A stretch of DNA of 64,000 nt from Paraconexibacter algicola (GTDB taxonomy: Bacteria; Actinomycetota; Thermoleophilia; Solirubrobacterales; Solirubrobacteraceae). The DNA lies in contig NZ_PYYB01000002.1 of NCBI RefSeq assembly GCF_003044185.1, positions 372,001 to 436,000 on the forward strand, read 5' to 3'. The notes under the pieces are model-generated. The model ran no database searches. It worked only from the letters and a program-made list of their open reading frames with translations, and had not been told where the DNA came from. The position numbers and the translations under genes were made by a program. The first letter of the stretch is position 1, and the number at the start of each line of letters is the position of its first letter. Below are positions 24,026 through 34,458 of this stretch, one piece after another.

Positions 24026-25195
24026 ATGACTCCCGCGAGCTTCGCGGGAGTGCAGTCGCCGAAGGCCCGGGTGGGCCGGAAGGCGCTGTGGGACCGCGAC
24101 ACCATCATCCAGGCCATCCAGGAGTGGGTGGCCCTCTATGGCGAGCCGCCCCGTGCGGCCGACTGGAACCCGTCCTCGGCGAGGTGGTCCGGCCAGGAGT
24201 GGCGCGTGCAGCGCTACCGGGCCGGCCGTGCCGACGGCACGCCGTGGCCGGCGCTCAACGCGGCCAAGCGGCCGTTCGGCGGGTCCCTGGTGGCTGCCGT
24301 GCGGGCCGCGGGCTTCGAGCCGGCCAAGCCGGGACCGAAGCGGCGTACCGACGTCGACCTCGCGCAGGCCGACCGAGCTGTGATCAGCCCGGAGGGCCGC
24401 GCGATGCTCGAGGCGGCGCTCGCGGAGGCCCGCGAGGCCGGACGGAGCGTGGCTGCCCTGGAGGCGAAGCTCGAGCGTGCGCAGGCGCGCGCCCGGGACC
24501 TCGCCGACCAGCGGGATGCCGCGCGCCGCGAGGCCCGTCGCACGCCGAAGGTCGTGCGCGAGCGCGTCGTCGACGACGCGGAGCTGCGCCGTGCCCGGAC
24601 CGCGGCCGAGAAGGCCGGGGCCCGGGTGGCGACGCTCCGCGACGAACTGGCGAGCGCCCGCATGGACGCGGCGGAGGCCCGGACGGCCGCCGGACGCCTC
24701 GCGTCCCGCCTCGAGCGGGCGGAGGCGACCGTGGCCGACCTGCGGACCCAGCGGCGCGACCTGCGCGCGCAGCTCGACGACGCCCTGCACGAGAGTGCGG
24801 GCCTCGACCAGCTGCTCACGGAGGCGCGGGCCGCCGGCGCCGCAGCCGCGGCCGAGACCGTCGTCGTGCAGGCGCAGGCCCCGGAGGCCGCGGTCGTGCG
24901 CGAGGCGCTCGCCGACGCAGCGGCCGCCCGCCGCGCCGCCGAGCAGGCGGACGCGCGGGCGGCCCGGGCCGATCGCGAGCTGCGCGAGACGGTCGCCGCC
25001 GTGCGCGGCGAGCCGCGTCGCCTGGCTCCCGAGGAGCTCGCCGAGCTCCGGGCCGACGGCCCGGCCGGCCCCGCCGTCCTCGCGACGGCCCTGCAGGACC
25101 TCGCCGCCGCGCGCAGGCACGGCGGCGAGCAGCGGCTCGCGGCCGCGCTGCGGCGCGTCGCGGAGGCCGCCGTCACGTGGCAGGAGCGGATCTGA
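24026..25195 (+). CDS. HNH-associated-repeat protein with long coiled coil
   Basis: 389-aa protein. Residues ~12-95 match the homing-endonuclease-associated repeat (HNH_repeat, PF18780-like): WDRDTIIQAIQEWVALYGEPPRAADWNPS ending in FGGSLVAAVRAAGFEP, a small DNA-binding module. From about residue 120 to 340 the chain is an uninterrupted Ala/Glu/Arg heptad-rich coiled coil (VAALEAKLERAQARARDLADQ and so on), then a short helical end. GGGAGG 8 bases before ATG fixes the start. It lies between a micro-ORF and an HNH nuclease gene on the same strand. Function is unknown; a DNA-tethered scaffold for the nuclease is one idea. Confidence 0.78.
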   Translation: MTPASFAGVQSPKARVGRKALWDRDTIIQAIQEWVALYGEPPRAADWNPSSARWSGQEWRVQRYRAGRADGTPWPALNAAKRPFGGSLVAAVRAAGFEPAKPGPKRRTDVDLAQADRAVISPEGRAMLEAALAEAREAGRSVAALEAKLERAQARARDLADQRDAARREARRTPKVVRERVVDDAELRRARTAAEKAGARVATLRDELASARMDAAEARTAAGRLASRLERAEATVADLRTQRRDLRAQLDDALHESAGLDQLLTEARAAGAAAAAETVVVQAQAPEAAVVREALADAAAARRAAEQADARAARADRELRETVAAVRGEPRRLAPEELAELRADGPAGPAVLATALQDLAAARRHGGEQRLAAALRRVAEAAVTWQERI

Positions 25196-25221
25196 GGGAT
25201 CCCGGGCGACCGGGGTCCCTC
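25194..25221 (+). terminator. Stem-loop between coiled-coil and HNH genes
   Basis: GAGGGATCCC pairs with GGGGTCCCTC (10 bp with one G-T wobble) around an 8-base loop, starting inside the stop codon of the coiled-coil gene. No T-run. It could terminate, or partly attenuate, transcription into the HNH gene. Confidence 0.4.
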
Positions 25222-25255
25222 GGCTCCGGCCGCCCGACCCGGACCCCCGATCCCG

Positions 25256-25582
25256 ATGACCCGCGACGCCCTCCTCACCACCTACCTGCGCGACGACGCC
25301 GGCACCCCGCTCGGCCCCGGCATGCCGGGCGGTCGGCCGCTGCGCCGGGACGGCGAGCGCCACTACGACGCCTGGCTCGCGCTCGTGCGGCTCGACCCGT
25401 GCGCGTACTGCGGCGTCGTCCCGGCGGGCACCGTCGACCACGTCGAGCCGCGCTCGCGCAGCACGCGGGGCCTCGGTGGCGCGCACGGCTGGACGAACGT
25501 CGTCGGCGCCTGCGAGCGGTGCAACGGCCGCAAGGCCGACCGGCCGCTCCTGGCGTTCCTGCGCGCCCGGCGTGTGCGCTGA
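25256..25582 (+). CDS. HNH endonuclease
   Basis: Small nuclease of 108 aa. The HNH core is complete: zinc Cys pair [14 protein letters not shown] with the catalytic His, the Asn of [15 protein letters not shown], and the second Cys pair CERC. Length and motif spacing match stand-alone HNH proteins. No HNH_repeat is present in this chain; the repeat is in the protein encoded just upstream, so the usual two-domain architecture appears split over two genes. A stem-loop separates them. Possible roles are a decayed homing element, a defence nuclease or a housekeeping nickase. Confidence 0.88.
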   Translation: MTRDALLTTYLRDDAGTPLGPGMPGGRPLRRDGERHYDAWLALVRLDPCAYCGVVPAGTVDHVEPRSRSTRGLGGAHGWTNVVGACERCNGRKADRPLLAFLRARRVR

Positions 25583-25660
25583 CGCACGCCGACGTTCCGC
25601 GCGGCGGCAGGCGGGTATCACGGGGGGAGCACCCCACGAATCCGGAGGGACCACCCCACC

Positions 25661-26176
25661 ATGACACCCGCCACCCGCACCGCCGGCCACGGCATCCTGT
25701 CCGACGACAAGGCCGAGGCCCGTGAGCAGCTCGTCGAGATGCTGAAGAAGGCCTACTGGATGGAGATCGAGACGGTGATGAGCTACATCACCAACTCCAC
25801 CAACCCCGACGGCATCCGCGCGCAGGAGGTCATCGAGAGCCTCCGCGGCGACATCCAGGAGGAGCTCGGCCACGCCCAGGAGTTCGCCAAGCGCATCAAG
25901 GAGCTCTACGGCGTCGTCCCCGGCTCGCTGGAGTTCTCGGCCGAGCAGAGCTTCCTGCAGCCGCCGGAGCAGCAGACCGACATCGTCCACGTCATCAAGG
26001 GCGTGATCGAGGCCGAGTCCGGCGCCATCGAGTACTACAACCAGATCATCGAGTTCGCGGGCGAGCACGACCCGGTCACCGAGGACATGGTCATCGCGAT
26101 TCTCCGCGACGAGGAGGGCCACCGCCGCCTGTTCGAGGGCTTCCTGCGCGAGTACGAGGCCGAGGGCCTGGCCTAG
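25661..26176 (+). CDS. Ferritin-like diiron protein
   Basis: 171-aa four-helix-bundle protein of the ferritin-like superfamily. Helix 1 contains YWMEIETVMSYI, helix 2 GDIQEELGHAQEF, helix 3 IEAESGAIEYYNQII and helix 4 ILRDEEGHRRLFEGF; the ExxH pairs in helices 2 and 4 (EELGH, DEEGH) plus Glu in helices 1 and 3 supply a full diiron site. This suggests iron handling or oxidant protection. GGAGGG lies 11 bases before the ATG, and the 5' leader is about 78 bases at most. Its stop overlaps the stop of the convergent DUF6328 gene. Confidence 0.85.
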   Translation: MTPATRTAGHGILSDDKAEAREQLVEMLKKAYWMEIETVMSYITNSTNPDGIRAQEVIESLRGDIQEELGHAQEFAKRIKELYGVVPGSLEFSAEQSFLQPPEQQTDIVHVIKGVIEAESGAIEYYNQIIEFAGEHDPVTEDMVIAILRDEEGHRRLFEGFLREYEAEGLA

Positions 26177-26664
26177 TCGTCCCCCGCTGCGCGGCCCCGA
26201 GCGAGGCCGAGCACGAACCAGAGCAGCACGAAGACGCCCGTGGTCGTCCCGGCGAGGACCGCGGGCGTCCGTCCGTCGAGGATGAAGCTCGTGACCACGA
26301 ACACCGCGCTGTTCATCGCCACGAGCAGCATCGCGAGACCGGCGATGACCATCCGGTTGCCGAGCGCGACGAGGAACGCCTTATCCCGCCGCCGGAAGCG
26401 CAGGCGGTGGAACGCCGACGGCGTCACGAACAGGGCGGTCGCAGCCGCCGCGCTCAGGAGCGCCACGACGTACGCGTCGCGCTCGAGTTCGGAGAGGTCC
26501 GTGAAGCGCTGCTGGAACGGCACCGCCAGCAGGAACGCGAACAGCACCTGCACGCCGGGCATGGCGACCCGCGTCTCCTCGAGCAGCTCGCGCAGCCGGC
26601 GCGAGTCCCGTTCGTGCGGGGTCTCCCCCGGCGGTCCCTCCCGGTCGTCCATGGACGCACGCAT
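26173..26664 (-). CDS. DUF6328 family membrane protein
   Basis: 163-aa protein with four predicted membrane helices after a charged N-terminus. The line RLRELLEETRVAMPGVQVLF, the following PFQQRF and the HRLRFRRRDK loop match the actinobacterial DUF6328 family, which has no assigned function. ATG 26664 is used; an in-frame ATG 12 bases downstream is equally possible because no ribosome site or -10 box decides. The promoter region is shared with the divergent YihY gene. Confidence 0.78.
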   Translation of the reverse strand: MRASMDDREGPPGETPHERDSRRLRELLEETRVAMPGVQVLFAFLLAVPFQQRFTDLSELERDAYVVALLSAAAATALFVTPSAFHRLRFRRRDKAFLVALGNRMVIAGLAMLLVAMNSAVFVVTSFILDGRTPAVLAGTTTGVFVLLWFVLGLARGRAAGDD

Positions 26665-26747
26665 GCCCGGAACCGGGCTCGGTACCCGGGCATCGCGCCG
26701 CGAGCGCCGATGGTGCGACGCGGGCCTCGCCGGGTACGGTCACGGAC

Positions 26748-27725
26748 GTGAGCACGATCGCCGACCGCGACAGCGAGCGCCCCGCGCGCGAGCCCGGCAC
26801 GCACGACGACGCCGACGGGGCCCTGCGCCCCTGGCCCGTGCTCGTCCGGACGGTCCGCAGCTACCTCGACCACAACATGACCGACCACGCGGCGTCGCTG
26901 ACGTACTTCGCGATGATGTCGCTGTTCCCGTCGCTGCTCGCGGGCATCGCGGTGCTGTCGCTCGTCGGCGAGGTCGGCCTCGCCCAGGACGCCGCCGACT
27001 ACCTCATCGACCGGGGCGCCGACGCGTCCACCGCGGAGGTCGTCCGCTCGACGCTCGCACGGATGATCGAGACCAGCGGCGGGGCCGCAGGCTTCGCGCT
27101 GCTGCTCTCCTTCGGCCTGGCCCTCAACGGCGCGTCGGGCGCGTTCGGCTCCGCCGGACGCGCGCTGAACGTCGTGTGGGCGGCCAACGAGGACCGTGGG
27201 TTCGTGCGCCGCAAGGCCCAGGACATCGCGATGGCGCTCGTCGTCATCCTGCTGTTCGCGATCGTCGTGATCGCGATGTTCCTCGGCGGCGGGATCGCCG
27301 ACGACCTGCTCGGCACGATCGGGCTCGGCGAGACGGGGGCGGCGATCTGGAGCATCGCGCGGTTCCCGCTGGCGATCGCCGCCGCCATGGTCGGCTACTC
27401 GATCATCTACGCGTACGCGCCCGCCGTCGAGCAGCGCCGCTGGCGCTGGATCACCGTCGGCTCCGCGGCCGGCGTCACGATCTGGATCGTCGCCTCCGCC
27501 GCGTTCGCCGTCTACATCCGCAACTTCTCGAGCTACGGCGCCGCGTACGGGGCGTTCGGAGCGGCGATCGTCCTGCTGCTGTGGCTCTACGTGTCCGCCA
27601 ACGCGTTCCTGCTCGGCGCCGAGCTCAACGCGACGATCGAGCGGTCCCGCGCCGCCGGTCGCGGCGGCCCCCCGCCTCCGATGGTCGGGGCGCCCGAGCC
27701 GCCCGCCGGCCCGGACCGCGACTAG
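26748..27725 (+). CDS. YihY/virulence factor BrkB family membrane protein
   Basis: Integral membrane protein (325 aa) with six or seven helices after a hydrophilic N-terminus of about 30 residues. Family markers are DHAASLTYFAMMSLFPSLLA, the loop LNVVWAANEDRGFVRRK and the ending LLLWLYVSANAFLLGAELNA. Members were once called RNase BN, which is now known to be wrong for YihY; their transport role is unsettled. TACGGT (26736-26741) lies 6 bases before GTG, a leaderless arrangement. A Pro-rich tail ends the protein, overlapping the stop of the convergent helicase gene. Confidence 0.92.
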   Translation: MSTIADRDSERPAREPGTHDDADGALRPWPVLVRTVRSYLDHNMTDHAASLTYFAMMSLFPSLLAGIAVLSLVGEVGLAQDAADYLIDRGADASTAEVVRSTLARMIETSGGAAGFALLLSFGLALNGASGAFGSAGRALNVVWAANEDRGFVRRKAQDIAMALVVILLFAIVVIAMFLGGGIADDLLGTIGLGETGAAIWSIARFPLAIAAAMVGYSIIYAYAPAVEQRRWRWITVGSAAGVTIWIVASAAFAVYIRNFSSYGAAYGAFGAAIVLLLWLYVSANAFLLGAELNATIERSRAAGRGGPPPPMVGAPEPPAGPDRD

Positions 27726-30700
27726 AACAGCGTGTCCTGCCCCGGTGGGGGCGTCGCGCCGCGCGCACGGCGCGGGCGGGGCGCCGCCGTGTCCACGACA
27801 GGCCCCGGGGCCGTCCCGGAGTCCTCCGGCGCGGGCGCCGGCGCCACCGCGAGGGTCCGCTCCAACGGGACGGGGCACAGCCCGCCCCGCCCGGGACAGC
27901 CGCCGCACACCGACGGTCCCGGCGTGTCGGTCGGGCGGAAGTCCCGGCGCAGGATGCCCGCGGCCCGCCCGCGCAGGTCCTCGCGCAGCCCCGGCGCGTC
28001 CGCGGCGGCGAAGCTCGCCAGCACGGGCTCGTCGGGCCGGTCGAGGTACAGGTGCGCGACGTCCACGCGCGCGGCCCCGGCCTCGAGCGCCGCCAGCGCG
28101 TAGACGGTGCGCTGCAGCCCGTAGCCGTCCGCGACCAGCGCGTCGAGGTCCGCGTCGGAGGCCACCCGGTCGGTCTTGTAGTCGACGACGAGCGCGGTGC
28201 CCGCGGCCTCCTGCGCGACGACGTCGACGACGCCGTGCAGCACCGGGACCGCCGGGTCGCCCGCCACCAGCGGGATCGTGAAGCTCGTCTCGCGGCGCAC
28301 GCGCACCGCGTCACGCAGCCGGCCCAGGAGCGGGGTCGCCAGGGCACGACCCACCAGGCCGGCGAGCGCGTGCGCCTCGGCGTCGCGCAGCTCCACCTCG
28401 TGCTCGGCCGCCGCGGCGTGCACGGCCTGCGGTCCGGGCGGCGGGCCGTCGAGCTCGTGCAGCTCGAGGACCCGATGGACGATCGAGCCGCGCGCCCGCC
28501 CGTCGAGGCCGCCCGCCGCCGTCCGCCCGCGGAAGGGGCGCTCGCGCTCGCGCAGGCCGGCGATCCGCTCGAGGTCGAACCGCAAGCCGCAGCGCGCGTA
28601 CTGCCGCAGCGACGAGTAGGACAGGTGCGCCACCGGCGCCGGACCCGCCCCGGGCTCCGCGCCGGTCACGGTCGCGAGCACCGGGCCGAGCGCCGCGAGC
28701 GGGTCCGGGGCGCCCTGCGCGGCGGAGCCGGCGGTCAGCGGCGCCGCGTCCGCCGGCGGCAGGACCGCGCGGGCGGCGCGGGCGTCGATCCAGCGCACGT
28801 CGACCCGCACGGGGTCGTCGACCCCGGGGCCGACGAGCAGCCGCCCCTCGGCCAGCAGCTCGGCGGGCGGCACGCGGCTGCCCAGCACCCCCTCGGCGAT
28901 CCAGCCCGAGGGCTTGCGGGCCTCGATGTCCCCGTCGCGGCGGCGCTTGGCCACGGCGCTCATCACCAGCCGCCGCTCCGCGCGCGTGAGGCCGACGTGG
29001 AGGATGCGCCGCTCCTCGGACTCCGCCGCCGCGGCGCGCTCGGCGTCGAGTTCGGTGAACGCGAACGCGCGGCCCGACTCGCCGCCGTGTCGCGGGACCC
29101 GCAGCCCGAGCCGGTCCCCGTCGACGAGCACGTCCGGCCCGACCGCGGGCGCGGTGCGAGCCAGGTCGCAGGCGACGACGACGGGGAACTCGAGGCCCTT
29201 CGCGGCGTGCACGGTCATCAGCCGCACCGCCGGGATCCCCGGCAGCTCGACCGGGGCCTCGGGCTCGCGCGCGCGGGCCTGGGCCTCCTCCTGGGCGCGG
29301 TCGATGAACGAGCGCAGGTCGCGGCCGGCGAGCGCCTCGTGCTCGGCCGCCAGGCGCATGAGCTTGTGGACGTTCGCCAGCCGGCGCGGCCCGCCGGGGA
29401 GCGCGAGCACGTGCGCGTCGTAGCCGGTCTCCTGCACGACCCGCTCGATCAGCTCGTCGAGGCCCAGCCACGGCAGCCGCTCGCGCGCCGCCCGGAACCG
29501 TGCGGTGAACGCGGCGAGCGCCACGTCGGTGGGTCCGTCGACGCGGCGGCGCAGGTCCGCCGCCACCGGGGACGGCGTGCCCGGCACGGCAGGCGGGTCG
29601 GGGTAGGTCTCGTCCAGCAGCCGCCAGACGTCCCCGGCGGTGCCGCGTCGCGCGACCGAGGAGCAGATCGCCAGGCCGTCCGGGTCGATCCCCCCGAGCG
29701 GGGAGGCGAGCGCGCTGAGGACCGCGTGCCCGTCCTGCGGGTTCGCCAGCGCCGCGAGCCAGGCGGTCAGGTCCTGGACCTGCTGGCGCAGCCAGAACCC
29801 GCGGCCGCCCGAGGCGAGCGTCGAGAGGCCCTCGAGCTCCAGCGCCCGCTCGTAGACGGGCATGTCGGTCGCGGCGCGCAGCAGCAGCACGACGTCCTGC
29901 GGCTCGTGCTCGCCCGCGTCGACCCCCGCCCGGACCCAGCGGGCCACCGCGCGGGCCTCGAGCGCGGTCGGCACCGAGGTGCCCGCGGGCAGCCCGGCGA
30001 CGACCGCGGCGAGCGCCTCCTCGTCCTGCGGCGAGGGGTCCTCCGCGACCGCGGCGTCGACGAGCAGCAGCGAGGTGGCGGGACGACCGGCCTGCGCCGC
30101 GTCGGCCCGGCCGGCGACGAAGCCGGTGTAGTCGTCGTGCCCGTGGCCGAGCGCGTGGTCGAGCGTGCGGAGGATCTCGGGCGCCGTGCGCCAGTTCGTG
30201 CGCAGCTGGGCCTCCGTGCCCGCGATGCGGTGCCGGGCGCGGGCCTCCTGGAACACGCGGACGTCCGCGTGGCGGAAGCCGTAGATCGACTGCAGCGCGT
30301 CCCCGACGACGAACAGGTCCTCGTGGCCCAGCAGCTCGAGCAGCTCGAGCTGGCGCGGGTTCGTGTCCTGGAACTCGTCGACCATCACGCGGCCGAAGCG
30401 CTGCGCGAGATGACGGGCGATCGCGGGCTGGTCGCGCAGCAGGTCGCGCGCGACGAGCTCGAGGTCGTCGTAGTCGAGGCCGGCGCGCGCGGTCTTCGCC
30501 GCCTCGTAGCGCGCGGAGAAGTCGCGCAGGAGCGCGTCGAGGAGCGCGTGGTGACGGACGCCCTCCTCGTCGTCGTGGACCTCCAGCAGCGCGGCGAGGG
30601 CGTCGCGGTAGGCGTCGGCCGCCGGGGTCTGCAGCGCCCTGCCGCGGCGGGGCGCGCCGAGCTCCCGCACCGTCACGTCCCCGAGGTCGCCGCCGCGCTC

Positions 30701-31432
30701 GAGGACCTCCGCGCAGCGGCCGAGCGCGTCACGGACCTGCAGGACGGTCGCGTTCTCCGGGGCGGCGGCGAGCTCGGCGGCCAGCGCGTCCCGGGCGGCG
30801 GCCAGCGCGCCGCAGGCCGCGGCGCGGGTCCGTCGCGGGACGGCGGCCGGCAGCCGCGGGTGGCGCTGCCCGCGGCTGCGCAGCGCGTCGTGGACCTCGA
30901 GGACCGCGTCGGTCAGGCGGTCCGCCCCCCACGTCGCGACCGTGGCGAGCATCATCGGGTCGGCGGTGTCGAGGACCGCGGCGAGGGCCGCGTCGAACGC
31001 GTCGGCGCGCAGCCGCCGGGCGACGCTCTCGTCGAGGACCTCGAACGCCGGGTCCACGCCGGCCGCGGCCGCGTGCGCGCGCAGCACCCGCGTGCAGAAC
31101 CCGTGGATCGTCGAGATCCACGCCTGGTCGGCGGCACGCGCCGCCTCCTGCGCCCCCAGCTCGGCGAGCCGCAGACGGATCCGGTGGCGCAGCTCGCCGG
31201 CCGCCTTGTCGGTGAAGGTGATCGCCAGCAGCGAGCCGGGGTCCAGGCCGTCCTCCACGACCGCGCGGGCGAACCGCTCCGCCAGGACCGCGGTCTTCCC
31301 CGAGCCGGCGTTGGCGGCGAGCAGCATCGGCCCCTCGCGACGCAGCACGGCGACCGCCTGCTCGGCGGTGAACGCGAGGCCACCGCGGCCCAGCGGCCGG
31401 CCCTCGGGGTCGTGCAGGGGGACGGCGGTCAT
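27722..31432 (-). CDS. UvrD/RecB-like helicase-nuclease (AddA-like)
   Basis: ATP-dependent DNA helicase-nuclease of 1236 aa, expected to process double-strand breaks for recombination. Walker [17 protein letters not shown] near residue 38, [10 protein letters not shown] Walker B near 375, motif IV-VI regions [11 protein letters not shown] and [15 protein letters not shown]. The C-terminal PD-(D/E)XK nuclease is shown by VVDYKTD and flanked by four Cys (YARC ... CGGC ... GGLC) that look like an Fe-S clamp. ATG overlaps the stop of the AddB-like gene by ATGA. AdnA/AdnB is the other possible name, as in mycobacteria. Confidence 0.9.
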   Translation of the reverse strand: MTAVPLHDPEGRPLGRGGLAFTAEQAVAVLRREGPMLLAANAGSGKTAVLAERFARAVVEDGLDPGSLLAITFTDKAAGELRHRIRLRLAELGAQEAARAADQAWISTIHGFCTRVLRAHAAAAGVDPAFEVLDESVARRLRADAFDAALAAVLDTADPMMLATVATWGADRLTDAVLEVHDALRSRGQRHPRLPAAVPRRTRAAACGALAAARDALAAELAAAPENATVLQVRDALGRCAEVLERGGDLGDVTVRELGAPRRGRALQTPAADAYRDALAALLEVHDDEEGVRHHALLDALLRDFSARYEAAKTARAGLDYDDLELVARDLLRDQPAIARHLAQRFGRVMVDEFQDTNPRQLELLELLGHEDLFVVGDALQSIYGFRHADVRVFQEARARHRIAGTEAQLRTNWRTAPEILRTLDHALGHGHDDYTGFVAGRADAAQAGRPATSLLLVDAAVAEDPSPQDEEALAAVVAGLPAGTSVPTALEARAVARWVRAGVDAGEHEPQDVVLLLRAATDMPVYERALELEGLSTLASGGRGFWLRQQVQDLTAWLAALANPQDGHAVLSALASPLGGIDPDGLAICSSVARRGTAGDVWRLLDETYPDPPAVPGTPSPVAADLRRRVDGPTDVALAAFTARFRAARERLPWLGLDELIERVVQETGYDAHVLALPGGPRRLANVHKLMRLAAEHEALAGRDLRSFIDRAQEEAQARAREPEAPVELPGIPAVRLMTVHAAKGLEFPVVVACDLARTAPAVGPDVLVDGDRLGLRVPRHGGESGRAFAFTELDAERAAAAESEERRILHVGLTRAERRLVMSAVAKRRRDGDIEARKPSGWIAEGVLGSRVPPAELLAEGRLLVGPGVDDPVRVDVRWIDARAARAVLPPADAAPLTAGSAAQGAPDPLAALGPVLATVTGAEPGAGPAPVAHLSYSSLRQYARCGLRFDLERIAGLRERERPFRGRTAAGGLDGRARGSIVHRVLELHELDGPPPGPQAVHAAAAEHEVELRDAEAHALAGLVGRALATPLLGRLRDAVRVRRETSFTIPLVAGDPAVPVLHGVVDVVAQEAAGTALVVDYKTDRVASDADLDALVADGYGLQRTVYALAALEAGAARVDVAHLYLDRPDEPVLASFAAADAPGLREDLRGRAAGILRRDFRPTDTPGPSVCGGCPGRGGLCPVPLERTLAVAPAPAPEDSGTAPGPVVDTAAPRPRRARGATPPPGQDTLF

Positions 31433-34401
31433 GCCTCGCAGCGGCAGATCGACGGGTACTGGCAGCCGTCCCCGCGGAAGCCGCAGGTCGCGGGGCGTGG
31501 CTCGAGCCGGCCGGCGCGGATCTCCTGCAGCGCGCGGCCGGCGAGCGTCGCCGCCTCGCCGATGAGCGCCGCGTACTCGTCGGCCCCGAGCAGGTCCGCG
31601 TCGCGCAGCGCCCCGGTCCCGGCGTCGTCGCGCTCGGCGCCGCGCGCGCGGGCGTCCCGGGGGCGCGCGGTCGGCTGGTAGACGCCCGCGACGGTCTCGA
31701 CGTCGAGCAGCTGCTCGACGACGCGCGCGTAGAGCGCGACCTGGATGCGCCCGTCGGGCAGCCACTCCTTCGCCGGGTAGGCGGTGGCGCCCTTGTAGTC
31801 GACGACCATCGCGCGCGTGCCCGTGGCGTCGACGTCGACGCGGTCGATCCGGCCGCTGAGCCGCAGGCCGGGCGCGACCTCCACCGCGGGCCACGGGTCC
31901 TCCCGGCCGCCGAAGCCGAGCTCGAAGTGCGCGGGCCGGTAGCGCCAGCCCGCGTCGGCGAGGTGGTCGACGAGCGCGAGCAGGTCCGCCTCGACGCGGC
32001 GCCGGGCGATGCGGTCGCGCTGCGGGTCCACGCTCAGCCGGTGGCGGGCGCCCTCGACCTCGAGCGCCTCGTGCACGAGCCGGCGCGCCTCCTCCCGACG
32101 CGCGGGCGTCAGCGGGCCGGGACGCGCGTCGCGCAGCGCGGTGAACACGTGCTCGAGCACCGCGTGCGCGAGCCGTCCGCGGCCGAGCGGCTCGGGCTCG
32201 GGCAGGAGGTCCGCGGGCTGCAGGAGGCGGTCGACGAACCAGCGCACCGGGCAGGCGAGCCAGGTCTCCAGCGACGACGCCGACCAGACCTCCCGGCCCG
32301 CCAGCTCCGCGAGCACCCCGGGGTCGCGCAGCGGCGGGATCGGCGCGGGCGTCTCCCCCACCCGCCGGCCGGCCGCCGCCAGCGCGCGCTCGCGGTCGGT
32401 CGTGGCCAGCGCGCCGTCGAAGCCCGCCGCGCCGAGCGCCCGCGTCACGATCCGGGTCGGCGCGTCGGCGGGCAGCAGGTCCAGGACGTCGTCGAGGAAC
32501 GGGGACGGGACCACGGGGTTGCCGCGGTCGTCCGCCGCGTGCCAGGAGAGCGCGAGCAGCGCCTCGGGCCGCGACACCGCCGCGTAGAACAGGTGGCGCT
32601 CGCGCCCGGCGGCGTCCTGCGGCCCGGTGAGCCGCAGGCCCAGGCCGCTGGCGGCGTTGAGCGCGCGGCGCTCCGCGTCGCCGAGCAGCGCGTCGGGACG
32701 CGCCGCCGCCGGGAACGAGCCCTCCTGCAGGTCGCAGAGGAACAGCGCGCGCACGCGCCGGGCGCGCAGCTGCAGCGGGTCGGCGACGACGACCCGGCCG
32801 TCCCCCGGCGGATCGCCGACGCGGACGCCCACCGCGGCGAGCAGCGCGGCCAGCCCATCGGCGTCGGGGACGAGCTCGGGGTCCTCGGCGGCGAGCGTCG
32901 CGAGGTCCTCGAGCGCGGCAGCGAGCTGCGCGGTGACCCGCGCGTCGAGCGTCTCGGTCGCGGTCGGGGGCGCCCAGGGCGCACCGGCCTGGCGCGGCGG
33001 CCCGGCGGCGCGCTGGCGGTCGAGGGTCCGGACGAGGCGCCGGCAGAGCGCCTCGCCCCCCTCCTGCGCGGCGGCGGCGACCGCGTCGAGCTCGGTCAGC
33101 GGGAAGGTCGGCGTCAGCGCCTCCCAGCGCGCCCGTGCCGCCGCGACCTCGCGCAGCCCGTCGCGCCGGATCTCCGCCTCCAGGCGGTCGACGAGCGCGA
33201 CCGAGGTCACGAACCCGGGCGTGCGCAGCCAGGCGACGAGGTCCTCGCTGCTCGCACCCGCCCCACCGGTCGCGGCGCGCAGCAGGCCGAGCAGCCCACG
33301 CCCGGGGGCGGTATGGCCGGCCGGGACCTCGCGCTGCAGCGAGACGGGGACCCCGGCCGCGGCGAACACACGCTCCACGAGCGCCGCGACCGCCTCGGGG
33401 CGGCGCACGGCCACCGCGACCTCGTCGGCGGGCACCCCGCGCGCGAGCAGCAGCCGCACGTGCGCGGCGACGAGCTCGAGCTCCTCGCGCGCGCCACCGC
33501 CGCGCAGCAGCAGCACGCCGCTGTCGGTCCCGGCGCGCGCGGCGTCGGGCTCGAAGAGGCCGCGCTCGAGCCGGTGCAGGACGGTACGTGCCCCGTCGGC
33601 GTAGTAGCCGGCGTTGGCGGGGAGCGCGAGCGTCGCGCCCGCGGCGATCTCCGCCAGGCGCGCGGCGGTCGCGTGGCGCCCGTCGAACGCGGCGCGCGCG
33701 GCGCCGGCCTCGTAGGGCAGCGAGACGACGAGCTCGGCGCCGCAGCGCACCGCGAGCGCGTCGACGGCGTCGAGCTGCAGTGCCGTGAGGTCGTCGAAGC
33801 CGTAGAGGGCGACCGGTGTCGCGCCCCAGCGGTGCGGGTCGGTCCGCAGCGCGTCGAGCGTCGCGGCGGCCTGCAGGGCAGGGTCGCGGCGCCCGAGCCG
33901 CTCCAGCAGCCGTCGGTAGGACCCGTACGCGGTGGCCAGCGCGCCGGCGTAGGCGGCGCGTCCCGGCTCCTCGCGCGCCCAGGCGTCGAACGCCACGTGC
34001 ACCCGCTGCGGGGTCAGGCCCCGTTCGCCGAGCTCGTCGCACAGCCCCAGGAAGGCGCGCACGAAGCCGGGGGCGGCGGCCAGCGGCGCGAGCTCCCCGA
34101 GGTCGGCGCGTCGCAGCGCGAGGGCGGCGACCCGCTCGCGCGCGAGCCCGCGGACGGGCTCCCCGCGCACGCCTGCGCGCTGCGCGGCGAGGCCGAGCAG
34201 GCCGTCGAACCGCAGGACGGTCGCGTCGTAGACGAGCCCGCGCTCGGCGAGCTCGCGCCGGTAGCGCGCGACGTCCGCCACGGTCGGGACGACGAGCAGC
34301 GGCGCGCGCCCCGCCTGCGCCCAGGCGGCGAACGCGTCGAGGACGACGGCGGCCTTGCCCGCGTTCGCGGGACCGGTGACGAGCTGCAGTGGCACGACCA
34401 C
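31429..34401 (-). CDS. AddB-like nuclease subunit (PD-(D/E)XK)
   Basis: 990-aa partner of the following helicase. The N-terminal GPANAGKAAVVLDAF is a Walker A-like loop with Ala instead of Ser/Thr after the Lys, so ATP use is doubtful. UvrD-like motifs elsewhere are degenerate, as expected of AddB, which acts as the Chi-scanning and nuclease arm. Near the C-terminus GRIDRVDV and VVDYKGATAYPAKEW give the nuclease core, with Cys in TWLACPVRW and CGFRGDGCQYPSICRC for an Fe-S cluster. GTG start. Operon order: this gene, then the helicase, overlapping by 4 bases. Confidence 0.85.
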   Translation of the reverse strand: MVVPLQLVTGPANAGKAAVVLDAFAAWAQAGRAPLLVVPTVADVARYRRELAERGLVYDATVLRFDGLLGLAAQRAGVRGEPVRGLARERVAALALRRADLGELAPLAAAPGFVRAFLGLCDELGERGLTPQRVHVAFDAWAREEPGRAAYAGALATAYGSYRRLLERLGRRDPALQAAATLDALRTDPHRWGATPVALYGFDDLTALQLDAVDALAVRCGAELVVSLPYEAGAARAAFDGRHATAARLAEIAAGATLALPANAGYYADGARTVLHRLERGLFEPDAARAGTDSGVLLLRGGGAREELELVAAHVRLLLARGVPADEVAVAVRRPEAVAALVERVFAAAGVPVSLQREVPAGHTAPGRGLLGLLRAATGGAGASSEDLVAWLRTPGFVTSVALVDRLEAEIRRDGLREVAAARARWEALTPTFPLTELDAVAAAAQEGGEALCRRLVRTLDRQRAAGPPRQAGAPWAPPTATETLDARVTAQLAAALEDLATLAAEDPELVPDADGLAALLAAVGVRVGDPPGDGRVVVADPLQLRARRVRALFLCDLQEGSFPAAARPDALLGDAERRALNAASGLGLRLTGPQDAAGRERHLFYAAVSRPEALLALSWHAADDRGNPVVPSPFLDDVLDLLPADAPTRIVTRALGAAGFDGALATTDRERALAAAGRRVGETPAPIPPLRDPGVLAELAGREVWSASSLETWLACPVRWFVDRLLQPADLLPEPEPLGRGRLAHAVLEHVFTALRDARPGPLTPARREEARRLVHEALEVEGARHRLSVDPQRDRIARRRVEADLLALVDHLADAGWRYRPAHFELGFGGREDPWPAVEVAPGLRLSGRIDRVDVDATGTRAMVVDYKGATAYPAKEWLPDGRIQVALYARVVEQLLDVETVAGVYQPTARPRDARARGAERDDAGTGALRDADLLGADEYAALIGEAATLAGRALQEIRAGRLEPRPATCGFRGDGCQYPSICRCEA

Positions 34402-34458
34402 CCAGGGTCGCAGCCGGACCTGACGACCTGACGGCGGCCGGGCCGGGCGCGGCCCGGA

